A stretch of 64,000 bases of DNA from the NCBI RefSeq assembly GCF_025200715.1, contig NZ_CP104143.1, positions 1,922,001 to 1,986,000 on the forward strand, written 5' to 3'. Every line of letters starts with the position of its first letter. Position 1 is the first letter of the stretch. The position numbers and the translations under genes were made by a program. The stretch is from Rhizobium sullae. Its GTDB lineage: Bacteria > Pseudomonadota > Alphaproteobacteria > Rhizobiales > Rhizobiaceae. Below, piece after piece: positions 10,052-18,861 of this stretch. The notes beneath the pieces are model-generated. The model saw only the letters and a program-made list of their open reading frames with translations. It searched no databases and had not been told where the DNA came from.

Positions 10052-11269
10052 CTATCGCAAATCCGGAGTGTGGTCAAACAATCGCCTGTGGGCGCTGATC
10101 GCATAGGTGTCCGTCATGCCCGCCAGATAATCGCCGACATGGCGGGCCTTCGGCGCATCGGCAAGACCTGCGATATGGTCGACCCAGTAGTGGCTCTGCA
10201 TCTCCTTGGGATTGGCCATGTAGGCGGCGAAGAGATCGGTGACGATCTGCGCAGCACCTGCCCGGATCCGCATGATATCGGGATGGCGGTAGATTCGCTC
10301 GAAGAGCATCTGCTTGATCTGCCTGTCGGTCTCCGACATCTCCTTCGAGAAGGTCGCGATCACCCTGCCCGCCTCGCGTATATCCTTGACGCTTTTTGGC
10401 TTCACCTCGGACAGGCGCTCCTGGGCAACGGCAATGACGTCCTCGACCATACGCGTGACCTGCCGGCGCATGATCTCATGCGTGAACCGGCTCTTCTCAA
10501 GATGAGGGTAAAGCCCCCGGACCTCGGCCATCAATCCAGCAAGGAACGGAATTTCCTCCAGCATCTCGAACGTCAGGTAGCCCGAACGCAGACCATCGTC
10601 GATGTCATGCGTGTTATAGGCTATGTCGTCGGCGATCGCCGCCACCTGTGCTTCGAGGCTGGCGAAAGTCGCAAGCTCAAGGTCGTGGATTTCGCAGTAA
10701 TCGAGGATCGGCTGTGGCACCGGTCCGCGCTTGCCCTGCCCGTCCTTCGTCAGCAGCGGCCCATTGTGCTTCACGAGGCCTTCCAGGCTCTCCCAGGTCA
10801 GGTTGATGCCGTCGAATTCGGCATAGCGTCGCTCCAGCTTGGTGACGATGCGAAGCGACTGGGCATTATGGTCGAAACCGCCATAGGGCAAGAGAACGTC
10901 GTGCAGCGCGTCCTCGCCAGTGTGGCCGAACGGTGTGTGGCCGAAGTCGTGGACGAGCGCAACGCCCTCGGCCAGATCCTCGTCGAGCTTCAGGGCCCGC
11001 GCCAGCGCGCGGGCGATCTGGGCAACTTCGATCGTATGCGTGAGACGCGTGCGGTAATGATCGCCGTCCTGCGCGATGAAAACCTGCGTCTTATGCTTCA
11101 GACGGCGAAAGGCCGTCGTATGGACGATGCGGTCGCGGTCACGCTGGAATTCGGAGCGAGTCGGGCTGGAACTTTCGGCGTAAAGCCTTCCGCGCGTCGT
11201 CCAGGGGTCTGACGCATAGGTCGCCCGCTCCCCATTTCCGAAACCCAATGCCTGCCTGTCGATCTTCAT
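10052..11269 (-). CDS. dgt: dGTPase-like HD-domain triphosphohydrolase
   Basis: The protein belongs to the deoxyguanosinetriphosphate triphosphohydrolase-like (type 2) group of HD-domain enzymes, which release triphosphate from dNTPs. The metal ligands are visible as [11 protein letters not shown] (His78) and [18 protein letters not shown] (HD at 107-108), with [14 protein letters not shown] later. The length of 405 residues matches this group. Its start region shares a 220-bp divergent gap with erpA. The substrate preference in rhizobia is not deducible from the sequence. Confidence 0.95.
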   Translation of the reverse strand: MKIDRQALGFGNGERATYASDPWTTRGRLYAESSSPTRSEFQRDRDRIVHTTAFRRLKHKTQVFIAQDGDHYRTRLTHTIEVAQIARALARALKLDEDLAEGVALVHDFGHTPFGHTGEDALHDVLLPYGGFDHNAQSLRIVTKLERRYAEFDGINLTWESLEGLVKHNGPLLTKDGQGKRGPVPQPILDYCEIHDLELATFASLEAQVAAIADDIAYNTHDIDDGLRSGYLTFEMLEEIPFLAGLMAEVRGLYPHLEKSRFTHEIMRRQVTRMVEDVIAVAQERLSEVKPKSVKDIREAGRVIATFSKEMSETDRQIKQMLFERIYRHPDIMRIRAGAAQIVTDLFAAYMANPKEMQSHYWVDHIAGLADAPKARHVGDYLAGMTDTYAISAHRRLFDHTPDLR

Positions 11270-11490
11270 TTTTCACCGTCATTCAACATCGCGCAGCACC
11301 TCGCCCATTGACGCCGCATTCCGCTCTTCATACCTATAGCCGGTACAAACGGCAAAGAGGCGCTTTCTTAAAAGCTTCGCCGAAGAGTGCGTTTTAGCAA
11401 CGCATGTGATAAATTCTTTTGATATCAGCCGTTTGACGTTTATCGGCCGGTATCAATTCTCTCCGGATCTTGACCCCGGCAGGAGGAAAC

Positions 11491-11823
11491 ATGACGGATA
11501 CGAGTGTAACCCTTTCCGACGCGGCGGCAAAACGAATCGCGGCGATCGTCGGTGCCGAGACCGGCAAGAGCGCGCTGCGCGTTTCCGTCGAAGGCGGCGG
11601 CTGCTCGGGCTTTTCCTACAAGTTCGATCTTACCGGCGATGCCCGGGACGATGACATCGTCATCGAGAAGAACAACGCCAGGGTGCTGATCGACAGCCTG
11701 TCGCTGGTCTATATGGCCGGCTCGGAAATCGACTTTGTCGACAACCTTCTCGGCCAATCCTTCCAGATCAAGAACCCGAACGCGGTTGCAAGCTGCGGCT
11801 GCGGCACCAGCTTCTCGATTTAA
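11491..11823 (+). CDS. erpA: A-type iron-sulfur cluster insertion protein ErpA
   Basis: A-type carriers hand Fe-S clusters to apoproteins. The 110-residue protein has all three ligand cysteines of the HesB/IscA fold: Cys38 in GGGCSGFSYKF and Cys102/Cys104 in ASCGCGTSFSI. A perfect AGGAGG at 11481-11486, four bases before the ATG, fixes the start and argues against the upstream in-frame start at 11470. Alphaproteobacteria usually have one ErpA-like carrier near dgt or xth, as here. IlvD in this window is a plausible Fe-S client. Confidence 0.95.
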   Translation: MTDTSVTLSDAAAKRIAAIVGAETGKSALRVSVEGGGCSGFSYKFDLTGDARDDDIVIEKNNARVLIDSLSLVYMAGSEIDFVDNLLGQSFQIKNPNAVASCGCGTSFSI

Positions 11824-11942
11824 GCTTCCCTGTCTATCCACACCGAACCGGCCGAAGAATGCCTTCCGGCCGGTTTATCGTCTTGTCCGCACGTGGGACG
11901 GCACGATAAAAGGTCGGGCACGAAGCGGCAAAGGAACAGCCT

Positions 11943-12734
11943 ATGAAGATCGCGACCTGGAACATCAACGGCGTCAAGGCGCGCATCGACAACCTCACGC
12001 AATGGCTGAAGGACTCCGATCCGGATATCGTCTGCCTGCAGGAGATCAAGACTATCGACGAGGCTTTCCCGCGGCTCGAGATCGAAGCGATGGGCTATCA
12101 CGTCGAAACGCATGGCCAGAAGGGTTTCAACGGCGTCGCAATCCTTTCCAAGACCACGCCGGACGAAGTCACCCGCGGGCTGCCGGGCGATGCTCTCGAT
12201 GAGCAGGCGCGTTTTCTCGAAGCGGTGTTCTCGATCCCTGGCAATCGCGCACTGCGCATCTGCTGCCTCTATCTGCCGAACGGCAATCCGGTCGACAGCG
12301 AAAAATACCCTTACAAGCTCGCCTGGATGGAGCGGCTGCACCAGTTTGCGGTCTCGCGCCTCGCCTATGAGGACATCCTCATCCTCGCCGGCGACTACAA
12401 CGTGATCCCCGAGCCGCATGATTGCTTCGATCCGAAGATCTGGGAAAGCGATGCGCTCTTCCTGCCGCAAACGCGCGAGGCCTTCCGCAGGCTCGAAAAT
12501 CTCGGGCTTACCGATGCCGTCCGCGCCTCGACCGACGCCGTTCAGCTCTACTCCTTTTGGGATTACCAGGCAGGAGCCTGGCAGAAGAACAACGGCCTCC
12601 GGATCGATCACGTGATGCTTTCGCCGGAGGCCGCCGATTACATGACGTCGGTTGCGATCGAAAAGCACGTGCGCGCCTGGGAAAAGCCGTCCGACCATGT
12701 TCCGGTCGTCGCCTATTTCGATTTCCCAGCGTAA
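11943..12734 (+). CDS. xth: Exodeoxyribonuclease III
   Basis: This is a class II AP endonuclease / 3'-5' exonuclease of the exonuclease III family, acting in base-excision repair. Conserved blocks are MKIATWNINGVKARIDNL, CLQEIKTIDEAFP (metal Glu), LAGDYNVIPEPHDCFDP, GLRIDHVMLS and WEKPSDHVPVVAYF (catalytic Asp-His). The length of 263 residues is standard. It is 119 bases after erpA on the same strand and converges on exoR with only 19 bases between stops; I see no terminator hairpin in that gap. Confidence 0.96.
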   Translation: MKIATWNINGVKARIDNLTQWLKDSDPDIVCLQEIKTIDEAFPRLEIEAMGYHVETHGQKGFNGVAILSKTTPDEVTRGLPGDALDEQARFLEAVFSIPGNRALRICCLYLPNGNPVDSEKYPYKLAWMERLHQFAVSRLAYEDILILAGDYNVIPEPHDCFDPKIWESDALFLPQTREAFRRLENLGLTDAVRASTDAVQLYSFWDYQAGAWQKNNGLRIDHVMLSPEAADYMTSVAIEKHVRAWEKPSDHVPVVAYFDFPA

Positions 12735-12753
12735 GGAGAGCTCTAGGACTAAT

Positions 12754-13554
12754 TCAGTCGCTGCCGGTCGCGATCTTGTGGGAGAGCGAAACAGCCGTGC
12801 GGCGATCGCCTTCGGTCGCGACCGAGAAGGCCTGTTCCTGCAGCGATTGCATCCAGCTGCAATCCTTCGGCTTGCAGCGGTCGAGCGCCGCCGTCATCAG
12901 CGCCAAGCCGCGTGCCGACTGGCCTTCCTGGAAAAGGATGTTGCCAAAGACCGACATGGCGCCGGGGTGGCCGCTCTTGCGGGCCTGGTTCAGCCACTTC
13001 TTCGCCTGCTGCGGACTGCGCGTGCCGCCCTCGCCCGACAGCATCATCTGCGCGAGCTGGAACTGCGCTTCGGCAACGCCGAATGTCGATGCGACCTGGA
13101 AATAGAGCTGACGGGCCTGATTGAGATCGGTCCGCACGGGGCTGCGCGGAATGCCGTGTTTGTAATAATTGGCGAGCGACAAAAGCGCATTGATGAAGAA
13201 GCCGGTATCTTCGGAGCCGGGCTCCACGCCCTGCTGCGCGATTTCGCTGTAGATCTTAAAGGCTTCGAAATCGTCCTGAGCAACGCCGTCGCCATCGGCA
13301 TACATGTTGGCGAGCGCCCAGCGCGAACCGGTATGGCCCTTTTCGGCGGCGTATTTATAGGCTTCGACAGCCTCTTCCTTCTGGCCGCTCTTATAGGCCT
13401 TGAAACCGAACTTGAAGAGATCGAAAGGACCGGATTCCTTGGTGACGCCGGCATTGATATCGAATGCCTTGGCCGGGGAGGACATCGCCGCGGAAAGCAC
13501 GATAGACAGCCCCATAAGCGTAAATCTGAAAAGTCTGAACTCGGATGTCAGCAT
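12754..13554 (-). CDS. exoR: ExoR, periplasmic inhibitor of ExoS/ChvI signalling
   Basis: ExoR is known in Sinorhizobium and Agrobacterium as a periplasmic protein that restrains the ExoS/ChvI two-component system, and so controls succinoglycan, motility and symbiosis. The 266-residue product starts MLTSEFRLFRFTLMGLS with a signal peptide ending near SSPAKA (residue 30), then Sel1/TPR-like repeats (EEAVEAYKYAAEKGHTGSRW, DFEAFKIYSEIAQQG, QAKKWLNQARKSGHPGAM). Ala80-Leu81, reported as the regulatory cleavage point in S. meliloti ExoR, is present. The start at 13554 gives the family N-terminus; the 58 codons upstream in frame belong to the overlapping region of the preceding gene. It converges on xth. 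Confidence 0.93.
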   Translation of the reverse strand: MLTSEFRLFRFTLMGLSIVLSAAMSSPAKAFDINAGVTKESGPFDLFKFGFKAYKSGQKEEAVEAYKYAAEKGHTGSRWALANMYADGDGVAQDDFEAFKIYSEIAQQGVEPGSEDTGFFINALLSLANYYKHGIPRSPVRTDLNQARQLYFQVASTFGVAEAQFQLAQMMLSGEGGTRSPQQAKKWLNQARKSGHPGAMSVFGNILFQEGQSARGLALMTAALDRCKPKDCSWMQSLQEQAFSVATEGDRRTAVSLSHKIATGSD

Positions 13555-13555
13555 T

Positions 13556-14011
13556 TCACTCGGTTTCTTTCGCTTCCATCGCAGACCGCCACGGCAGCAC
13601 ATACTCCGCTGCCCGGCTTCCCGGCGTATTCCTCCAGGCGAGCGATCCCGCGGCGGGCTCAATGACCCCTTTGCCCGCGTCGCATCTAGCCTTCGGCCCT
13701 TCTTCGAGAGCCTGAATTTCCTGCGCATCGCGATAGACCACCCGGGTTCCGGGCTGGTCCGCCTGCAATGCCTGCGGCGTCATTCCTGCGGAGCGAACAA
13801 GCGTCCTTCCGCCTTTCGAATATTCGTAAACACCAAATGTGACCAAACCGGTATCGGCGTGATCGCAGTGCCTGCGTGCGGCGGCAACGGACGCCGTATC
13901 ATTGTGGAAAAGACAGTTTAGGGACGCGACTTCTGAGTGAATTTTTTCGGCGGAATCGCCTTGCGGGAAAAGCTGAATCGCACATGAAGCGGCATCAAAG
14001 CCGACGCTCAT
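13556..14011 (-). CDS. Uncharacterised protein coupled to exoR
   Basis: I do not recognise this 151-residue product (MSVGFDAASCAIQLFPQGDS...). It has four cysteines, including FDAASCAI and SLNCLFHND, a central segment TGLVTFGVYEYSKGGRTLVR, and a charged C-terminus. I see no convincing signal peptide or membrane helix. The TGA stop is followed by a single base and then the exoR ATG, so the two are almost certainly co-translated. The ATG at 14011 is preceded by a GGTGAG ribosome-binding site; a start at 14047 (MGRFFSGTCGER) is possible. Codon third positions are less GC-rich than in its neighbours, so I keep the call moderate. Confidence 0.6.
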   Translation of the reverse strand: MSVGFDAASCAIQLFPQGDSAEKIHSEVASLNCLFHNDTASVAAARRHCDHADTGLVTFGVYEYSKGGRTLVRSAGMTPQALQADQPGTRVVYRDAQEIQALEEGPKARCDAGKGVIEPAAGSLAWRNTPGSRAAEYVLPWRSAMEAKETE

Positions 14012-14225
14012 ACGCTCACCGCACGTCCCGGAAAAAAATCGACCCATCTTGCTTCTTAAACGTACCCTACGCCTGCCATTCCCTCGCCCGCAAATATCGC
14101 TGCGCCCTGTTTGTGGCGGGAAATGGACAAATTCGCCCCGCCGCCAACATATGCGAACTGTCGTAAAAATGTGTTGCTGAATCGTCACAAAATGGGATGA
14201 CTTGGAGCAAGGTTAATACGGCCGG

Positions 14226-14257
14226 CGCAAAGAAAAGCCCGGCGTTTTTGCCGGGCT
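14226..14257 (-). terminator. Terminator after fadL-like gene
   Basis: An 8-bp perfect stem (AGCCCGGC at 14236-14243 with GCCGGGCT at 14250-14257) has a 6-nt loop. On the minus strand it is followed by TTTCTTTG. It lies 23 bases past the stop of the FadL-type gene. Confidence 0.7.
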
Positions 14258-14279
14258 CTTCTAGTTCGTTGATGCAAGA

Positions 14280-15506
14280 TCAGAATTTGACTTTGAGCGA
14301 TGTCGAGAGCGCCGTCACCAAATCATTGTCGAACTCGTAGGTCGCCTCGTCGCCCACAGCAACGCCGTCAATCGTCGTGGGAGATGAATCCCCGCTCGTC
14401 AGGATGCCGAGCACCCCACCAAGGCGGAACTCGACGTTCTGGTTAGGCGAATAAGAGACACCAGCACCGAGCAGCCAACTGTCGGTCTGCGAACCGTATT
14501 CCTGAGATGTGCCGCGGTCCCAAGTGACGCTGACGGCACCGTTCCACTGATCATTGAACTTGTGACCGACACCGCCGGTGATCGTCCAGCCGTCTCGATA
14601 ACCTAGATCAAGGGAAGTGATTTCGACGCCGCCATTATAGAACGGGATGCGCTGCAACTGGCTCCAGTCCGTCCACTTGACCGAGCCGAATGCAAGCCAA
14701 TCTGGCGCAATACCCGACTGGACCTTCAATTCCAGCGCATCCGGCATCGCCGTCGATCCCTCGACCGGAATGACCAGGCCGCCGAGAGGATGAAGGGCGG
14801 CCGGCACCTGCGTCATGTCCACCGTTCCAGTGACGTCGTTGAGCTTGACTTCACTGTAGTACATCAAGCTCGCACGAAGCGCATATTCCGGAATTTCGTA
14901 AGCAACGCCGGCTCGCCATCCCCAGCCGTCCCCTTCAAGGTCAAGCCGCCCGACGCCAGTCGCTACGAAACCAATCGCTTCAGGCGGCACTAGAAGGCGT
15001 TCCTTGAAACCGTCCATTTCAAGGTAATTGGCGCCGCCAATCACGCGAAACTGACCAGGGCCCATGTCGAATTTGTAGGAGCAGGTCAGAGCATAATTGT
15101 CGCTGTTGACCTTCGTCTCGATGTTATCGCTTGCGCCCGCCCAGCGAGCACCTGGATTGGTGTGAGCTCCATAGGGCTGCGAATAATCGAACATGCAGTC
15201 CGCATCGCTGATCGCAGCCTTGGCACCGATACGAGGAGACCAGTAGTCCTCGCTGTCGTCCGCCGAGGTGGAATATCCCGGGATCGCGTTGAGATCACCG
15301 TTCAAGGGATTGATATCGTCCACATTCTTCAGCTTGCGCTGCGGCATCACGAAAGTAGCCGTGGATTCGACCGCAAAGCGCGAAGGATCAAACAGAAGAT
15401 CAATATTATACCCGCCGCGATCCAAGCCGCCTGCAAACGATGGCGAAGCGATGGACGAAAGAATGGCGAGCGATGCTACGCCTCTGAAAAACATACGAGA
15501 TGCCAA
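14280..15506 (-). CDS. FadL/OmpP1-type outer-membrane transporter
   Basis: The 408-residue protein has a signal peptide (MASRMFFRGVASLAILSSIA, cut near SPSFA) and alternating beta-strand patterns, and ends with LSTSLKVKF, the terminal-Phe signature of outer-membrane beta barrels. The body resembles FadL/OmpP1 long-chain fatty acid transporters (GWRAGVAYEIPEYALRASLM, DWLAFGSVKWTDWSQLQRIP). I infer uptake of hydrophobic compounds; the substrate is unknown. A TTG at 15506 sits six bases after GGGGGAG and is my choice of start. A GTG at 15521 or an ATG at 15494 are alternatives. The upstream region is AT-rich with repeats. Confidence 0.85.
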   Translation of the reverse strand: MASRMFFRGVASLAILSSIASPSFAGGLDRGGYNIDLLFDPSRFAVESTATFVMPQRKLKNVDDINPLNGDLNAIPGYSTSADDSEDYWSPRIGAKAAISDADCMFDYSQPYGAHTNPGARWAGASDNIETKVNSDNYALTCSYKFDMGPGQFRVIGGANYLEMDGFKERLLVPPEAIGFVATGVGRLDLEGDGWGWRAGVAYEIPEYALRASLMYYSEVKLNDVTGTVDMTQVPAALHPLGGLVIPVEGSTAMPDALELKVQSGIAPDWLAFGSVKWTDWSQLQRIPFYNGGVEITSLDLGYRDGWTITGGVGHKFNDQWNGAVSVTWDRGTSQEYGSQTDSWLLGAGVSYSPNQNVEFRLGGVLGILTSGDSSPTTIDGVAVGDEATYEFDNDLVTALSTSLKVKF

Positions 15507-15848
15507 TTGTGTCTCCCCCACTCAAGCAATCTGATGGCGGCACAGTGCAAGCGATCACCACAAATGGCAACTCGTGCCTTCTTGCCGCCATAATGGAGGG
15601 GAGGTGTTAAATTGACGTAAGAAATTGACGGACACGTCAATCTTTTTTGTTCATAAAATTTTATCCTAATACCCTAATCATTTATGGGTATTTTTGGATT
15701 GCCATTCCACACCGCGGACAAACTGTATCAATCTGACAACAGTCGCGTTTTTCGCCTGAGAGGGCAATTCATTTCATAAACTCGCAAAACTGCGTCTGCG
15801 AAATAGCGAATATTCAGCCGGGACGATCGAATCATTCCAACCACCATG
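15507..15848. promoter_or_regulatory. AT-rich gap upstream of fadL with ATTGACG repeats
   Basis: No gene is visible here. The gap is clearly more AT-rich than its surroundings (about 15635-15710 especially). The heptamer ATTGACG occurs twice as a direct repeat (15611-15617, 15624-15630) and once inverted as CGTCAAT (15635-15641); the last two form a perfect 7-bp palindrome with a 4-base spacer. This lies about 105-135 bases upstream of the fadL start and could be an operator. No clean -35/-10 pair was found. Confidence 0.4.
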
Positions 15849-15874
15849 AAAAAAACGTCCGGCTAGGCCGGACG
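15849..15874 (-). terminator. Rho-independent terminator after valS
   Basis: On the minus strand CGTCCGGC (15856-15863) pairs with GCCGGACG (15867-15874) around a 3-base loop and is followed by seven T (15849-15855). It lies 29 bases past the valS stop. Confidence 0.85.
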
Positions 15875-15902
15875 CCTCAAGTATTATATCCTCATGGATA
15901 GC

Positions 15903-18743
15903 TTAGGCCTCGACGACGCGCGACAGCGCCACCTTGAGGCTTGCGATCTGGCTCTGGAATTCGGCCAGCCGCTCGCGCTCCGCTTCCACCACGTCCGGAT
16001 TGGCATTTGCAACGAACTTCTCGTTGGAAAGCTTGCCGTTGATGCGCGCGATCTCTCCTTCAGTCTTGGCGATCGCCTTCTCCAGGCGGGCCTTCTCAAC
16101 GGAAAGATCGATCAGGCTGCCGAGCGGCAGGCAGGCGGTCGCTTCGGCGATAACGATCTGCGCCGCACCCCTCGGCGCGCTGTCGGCAAGCGAAACCGCA
16201 TCGACCCGCGCAAGGCGCTTGATCGCCGCCTCATGGCGGGCGAGTCGCTCGCGAGTCAGATTGTTGGCCTTGACGACGACGAGCGGCGCGGTCGCCGCCG
16301 GCGGGACGTTCATTTCGGCGCGAACCGAGCGGATGCCGGAGACGAGGTCGATCAGCCAGTTGATCTCGTCGGCCGCAGCATTGTCGGCATAGAACGGCGC
16401 CGGCCATTCGGCATGGCAGATCAGCGTGTCGCGCTCGACGCCTTCGCCCGCCGTATGCGCCCAAAGCTCCTCGGTCATGAACGGCATGAAGGGATGCAGC
16501 AGCTTGTAGATCTCTTCGAGAACATAGGCGCTGCAGGCCTGAGCCTCCTTCGTCGCGCCCTCGTCTTCACCGCTGAAGACCGGCTTCAGCAGTTCCAGAT
16601 ACCAATCGCAGACCTGGTTCCAGACGAAGCGGTAAAGTGCCGCGGCCGCGTCGTTGAAGCGGTAGGATTCGATCGCTTCCGTAACGTCACGTTCCGTCCG
16701 GGCAAGCTCCGTCAGAATCCAGCGGTTGATCGTCAGCCCCGTCGCCTCCGGAACGAAGTTCGGATCGCTTTTGGCACCGTTCATTTCGGCAAAGCGCGTC
16801 GCGTTCCAAAGCTTGGTACCGAAGTTGCGATAGCCGGCGATGCGGGCCGGATCGAGCTTAACGTCGCGGCCCTGGGCGGCCATGATCGCCAGCGTGAAGC
16901 GCAATGCGTCGGCACCGTATTCGTCCATCAGTTCGAGCGGATCGATGACGTTGCCCTTCGACTTCGACATCTTCTGACCGTTCTTGTCGCGGACGAGCGC
17001 GTGGATATAGACGGTATGGAAGGGCTCGATCGGATTGCCGTCCTCGTCCTTCATGAAATGCAGGCCCATCTGCATCATACGAACGACCCAGAACGGTATG
17101 ATGTCGAAGCCTGTGACGAGGACATTCGTCGGGTAGTATCGCGCCAGTTCCGGCGTTTTCTCCGGCCAGCCGAGAGTGGAGAAAGGCCAAAGCGCCGAGG
17201 AGAACCAGGTGTCCAGTACGTCCTCGTCGCGCGTCAGGATTTCGCCCGGCTTGAAGTTTTCCAGGAGGTCCTCGACATAGGCCTTCATCGGGCCCTCGTG
17301 CGAGAGGTAGTGCTGTATTGCCGCCTGCAGCGCCTCTTCCTCGGTCTTTTCGACGAAGACCTGGCCATCCGGACCGTACCAGGCCGGGATCTGATGGCCC
17401 CACCAGAGCTGGCGCGAAATGCACCACGGCTGGATGTTCTCCATCCACTGGAAGTAGGTGTTCTCCCAGTTCTTCGGAACAAACTTGGTGCGGCCTTCAC
17501 GGACCGATGCGATGGCAGGCTTCGCAAGCGTTTTGTTATCCACCCACCATTGTTCGGTCAAACGCGGCTCGATCGGCACGCCGCCGCGGTCGCCGTGCGG
17601 GACCGTATGTATGTGCGGCTCGATCTTGTCGAGCAGGCCTGCTTCCTCGAAGATCTCGACAATGATCTTCCGCGCCGTGAAGCGATCCTGGCCTTCCAGC
17701 CGGTCCCAGGCACCATGCAAGGCGGCTGGATGGTCGAGGCCTTCCAGAAAGTCCTCGTTGTCCTTGATCGTAACCGAAGCATCGGTATTGAGCACGTTGA
17801 TGGCGCGCAGGCCCGTCCGCTTCGCAACGTCGAAGTCGTTGAAGTCGTGTGCAGGGGTGACCTTGACGGCGCCGGTGCCGGCCGTCGGATCAGCGTAGTT
17901 GTCGGCAACGATCGGAATCTTGCGGCCGACGATCGGCAGAATGACGTGCTTTCCGATGATCGGCTTGTAGCGCTCGTCTTCGGGATTCACCGCGACGCCA
18001 GTATCGCCGAGCATGGTCTCGGGCCGCGTCGTTGCAACAACCAGGTAGTCACGCGTTTCGAATTCGGTGGGCTTACCCTCCTCGTCGAATGCAACGGGAT
18101 GCTGATAGGTGACGCCCTCTTCAAGCGGATAGCGCAAATGCCAGAGATTGCCTTTGACCTCCACCTGCTCGACTTCCATGTCGGAGATCGCCGTCAGAAG
18201 CCTCGGGTCCCAGTTGACGAGGCGCTTGTCCTTGTAGATCAGCCCCTCTTTGTAGAGCGTGACGAAAACCTCGAGAACCGCCTCCGAGAGCCCGTCGTCC
18301 ATCGTGAACCGCTCGCGCGACCAGTCGCAGGAGGCGCCGAGGCGCTTCAGCTGGTTGAAGATCAGGCCGCCCGATTCCGCCTTCCACTCCCAGACCTTTT
18401 CCACAAAGGCGTCACGGCCCATCTCGCGGCGGCCAGGGAGCTGCCGCTCCATCAACTGGCGCTCGACTACCATCTGTGTGGCAATGCCCGCATGGTCCAT
18501 GCCCGGCTGCCACAGCACATCCTTGCCGCGCATGCGCTCGAAGCGGATCATGATGTCCTGCAGCGTGTTGTTCAGCGCATGCCCCATATGCAGCGAACCG
18601 GTCACATTCGGCGGCGGGATGACGATCGTGAAGGTCTCGGCGCCAGGCTTCTTGTTGGCGCCCGCGCGGAACGCATCGGCTTCATCCCATTTCGCGGCGA
18701 TTTTCGGTTCGACTGCGGTGGAATCATAGGTCTTGTCGAGCAT
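15903..18743 (-). CDS. valS: Valyl-tRNA synthetase
   Basis: This class I synthetase charges tRNA-Val and edits mischarged threonine. Motifs visible: IPPPNVTGSLHMGHALNNTL with the HIGH-type HMGH at residues 52-55, and KMSKSKGNVIDP (KMSKS at 591-595). The editing-domain block VVATTRPETMLGDTGVAVNP precedes about residue 260. The C-terminus is a coiled-coil tRNA-binding arm (EKARLEKAIAKTEGEIARIN...). The 946 residues are typical. It is flanked upstream by popZ, whose own terminator at 18809 lies between them. Confidence 0.98.
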   Translation of the reverse strand: MLDKTYDSTAVEPKIAAKWDEADAFRAGANKKPGAETFTIVIPPPNVTGSLHMGHALNNTLQDIMIRFERMRGKDVLWQPGMDHAGIATQMVVERQLMERQLPGRREMGRDAFVEKVWEWKAESGGLIFNQLKRLGASCDWSRERFTMDDGLSEAVLEVFVTLYKEGLIYKDKRLVNWDPRLLTAISDMEVEQVEVKGNLWHLRYPLEEGVTYQHPVAFDEEGKPTEFETRDYLVVATTRPETMLGDTGVAVNPEDERYKPIIGKHVILPIVGRKIPIVADNYADPTAGTGAVKVTPAHDFNDFDVAKRTGLRAINVLNTDASVTIKDNEDFLEGLDHPAALHGAWDRLEGQDRFTARKIIVEIFEEAGLLDKIEPHIHTVPHGDRGGVPIEPRLTEQWWVDNKTLAKPAIASVREGRTKFVPKNWENTYFQWMENIQPWCISRQLWWGHQIPAWYGPDGQVFVEKTEEEALQAAIQHYLSHEGPMKAYVEDLLENFKPGEILTRDEDVLDTWFSSALWPFSTLGWPEKTPELARYYPTNVLVTGFDIIPFWVVRMMQMGLHFMKDEDGNPIEPFHTVYIHALVRDKNGQKMSKSKGNVIDPLELMDEYGADALRFTLAIMAAQGRDVKLDPARIAGYRNFGTKLWNATRFAEMNGAKSDPNFVPEATGLTINRWILTELARTERDVTEAIESYRFNDAAAALYRFVWNQVCDWYLELLKPVFSGEDEGATKEAQACSAYVLEEIYKLLHPFMPFMTEELWAHTAGEGVERDTLICHAEWPAPFYADNAAADEINWLIDLVSGIRSVRAEMNVPPAATAPLVVVKANNLTRERLARHEAAIKRLARVDAVSLADSAPRGAAQIVIAEATACLPLGSLIDLSVEKARLEKAIAKTEGEIARINGKLSNEKFVANANPDVVEAERERLAEFQSQIASLKVALSRVVEA

Positions 18744-18808
18744 TTTATGACCAAACTTCGGGGTTTTAGGATGGGGGTTGTAAATAGGATGGCTGACGGC
18801 AAGTCAAT

Positions 18809-18839
18809 AAAAAAGCCGCCCCGGAGACCGGAGCGGCTT
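18809..18839 (-). terminator. Rho-independent terminator after popZ
   Basis: On the minus strand an imperfect GC-rich stem of about 12 bp (AAGCCGCCCCGG with CCGGAGCGGCTT, one mismatch) closes on a 3-base loop and runs into a T-rich tract. It lies just past the stop at 18862 and before valS. Confidence 0.75.
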
Positions 18840-18861
18840 GTTCGATAAAAAGCGGTTCCAG

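Noticed and set aside
15894..18848. A 984-codon open frame on the plus strand
   Set aside because: It is exactly antisense to valS. GC-rich codon usage in the real gene suppresses stops on the other strand; the translation is low in hydrophobic core patterns and rich in Arg, His and Asp.
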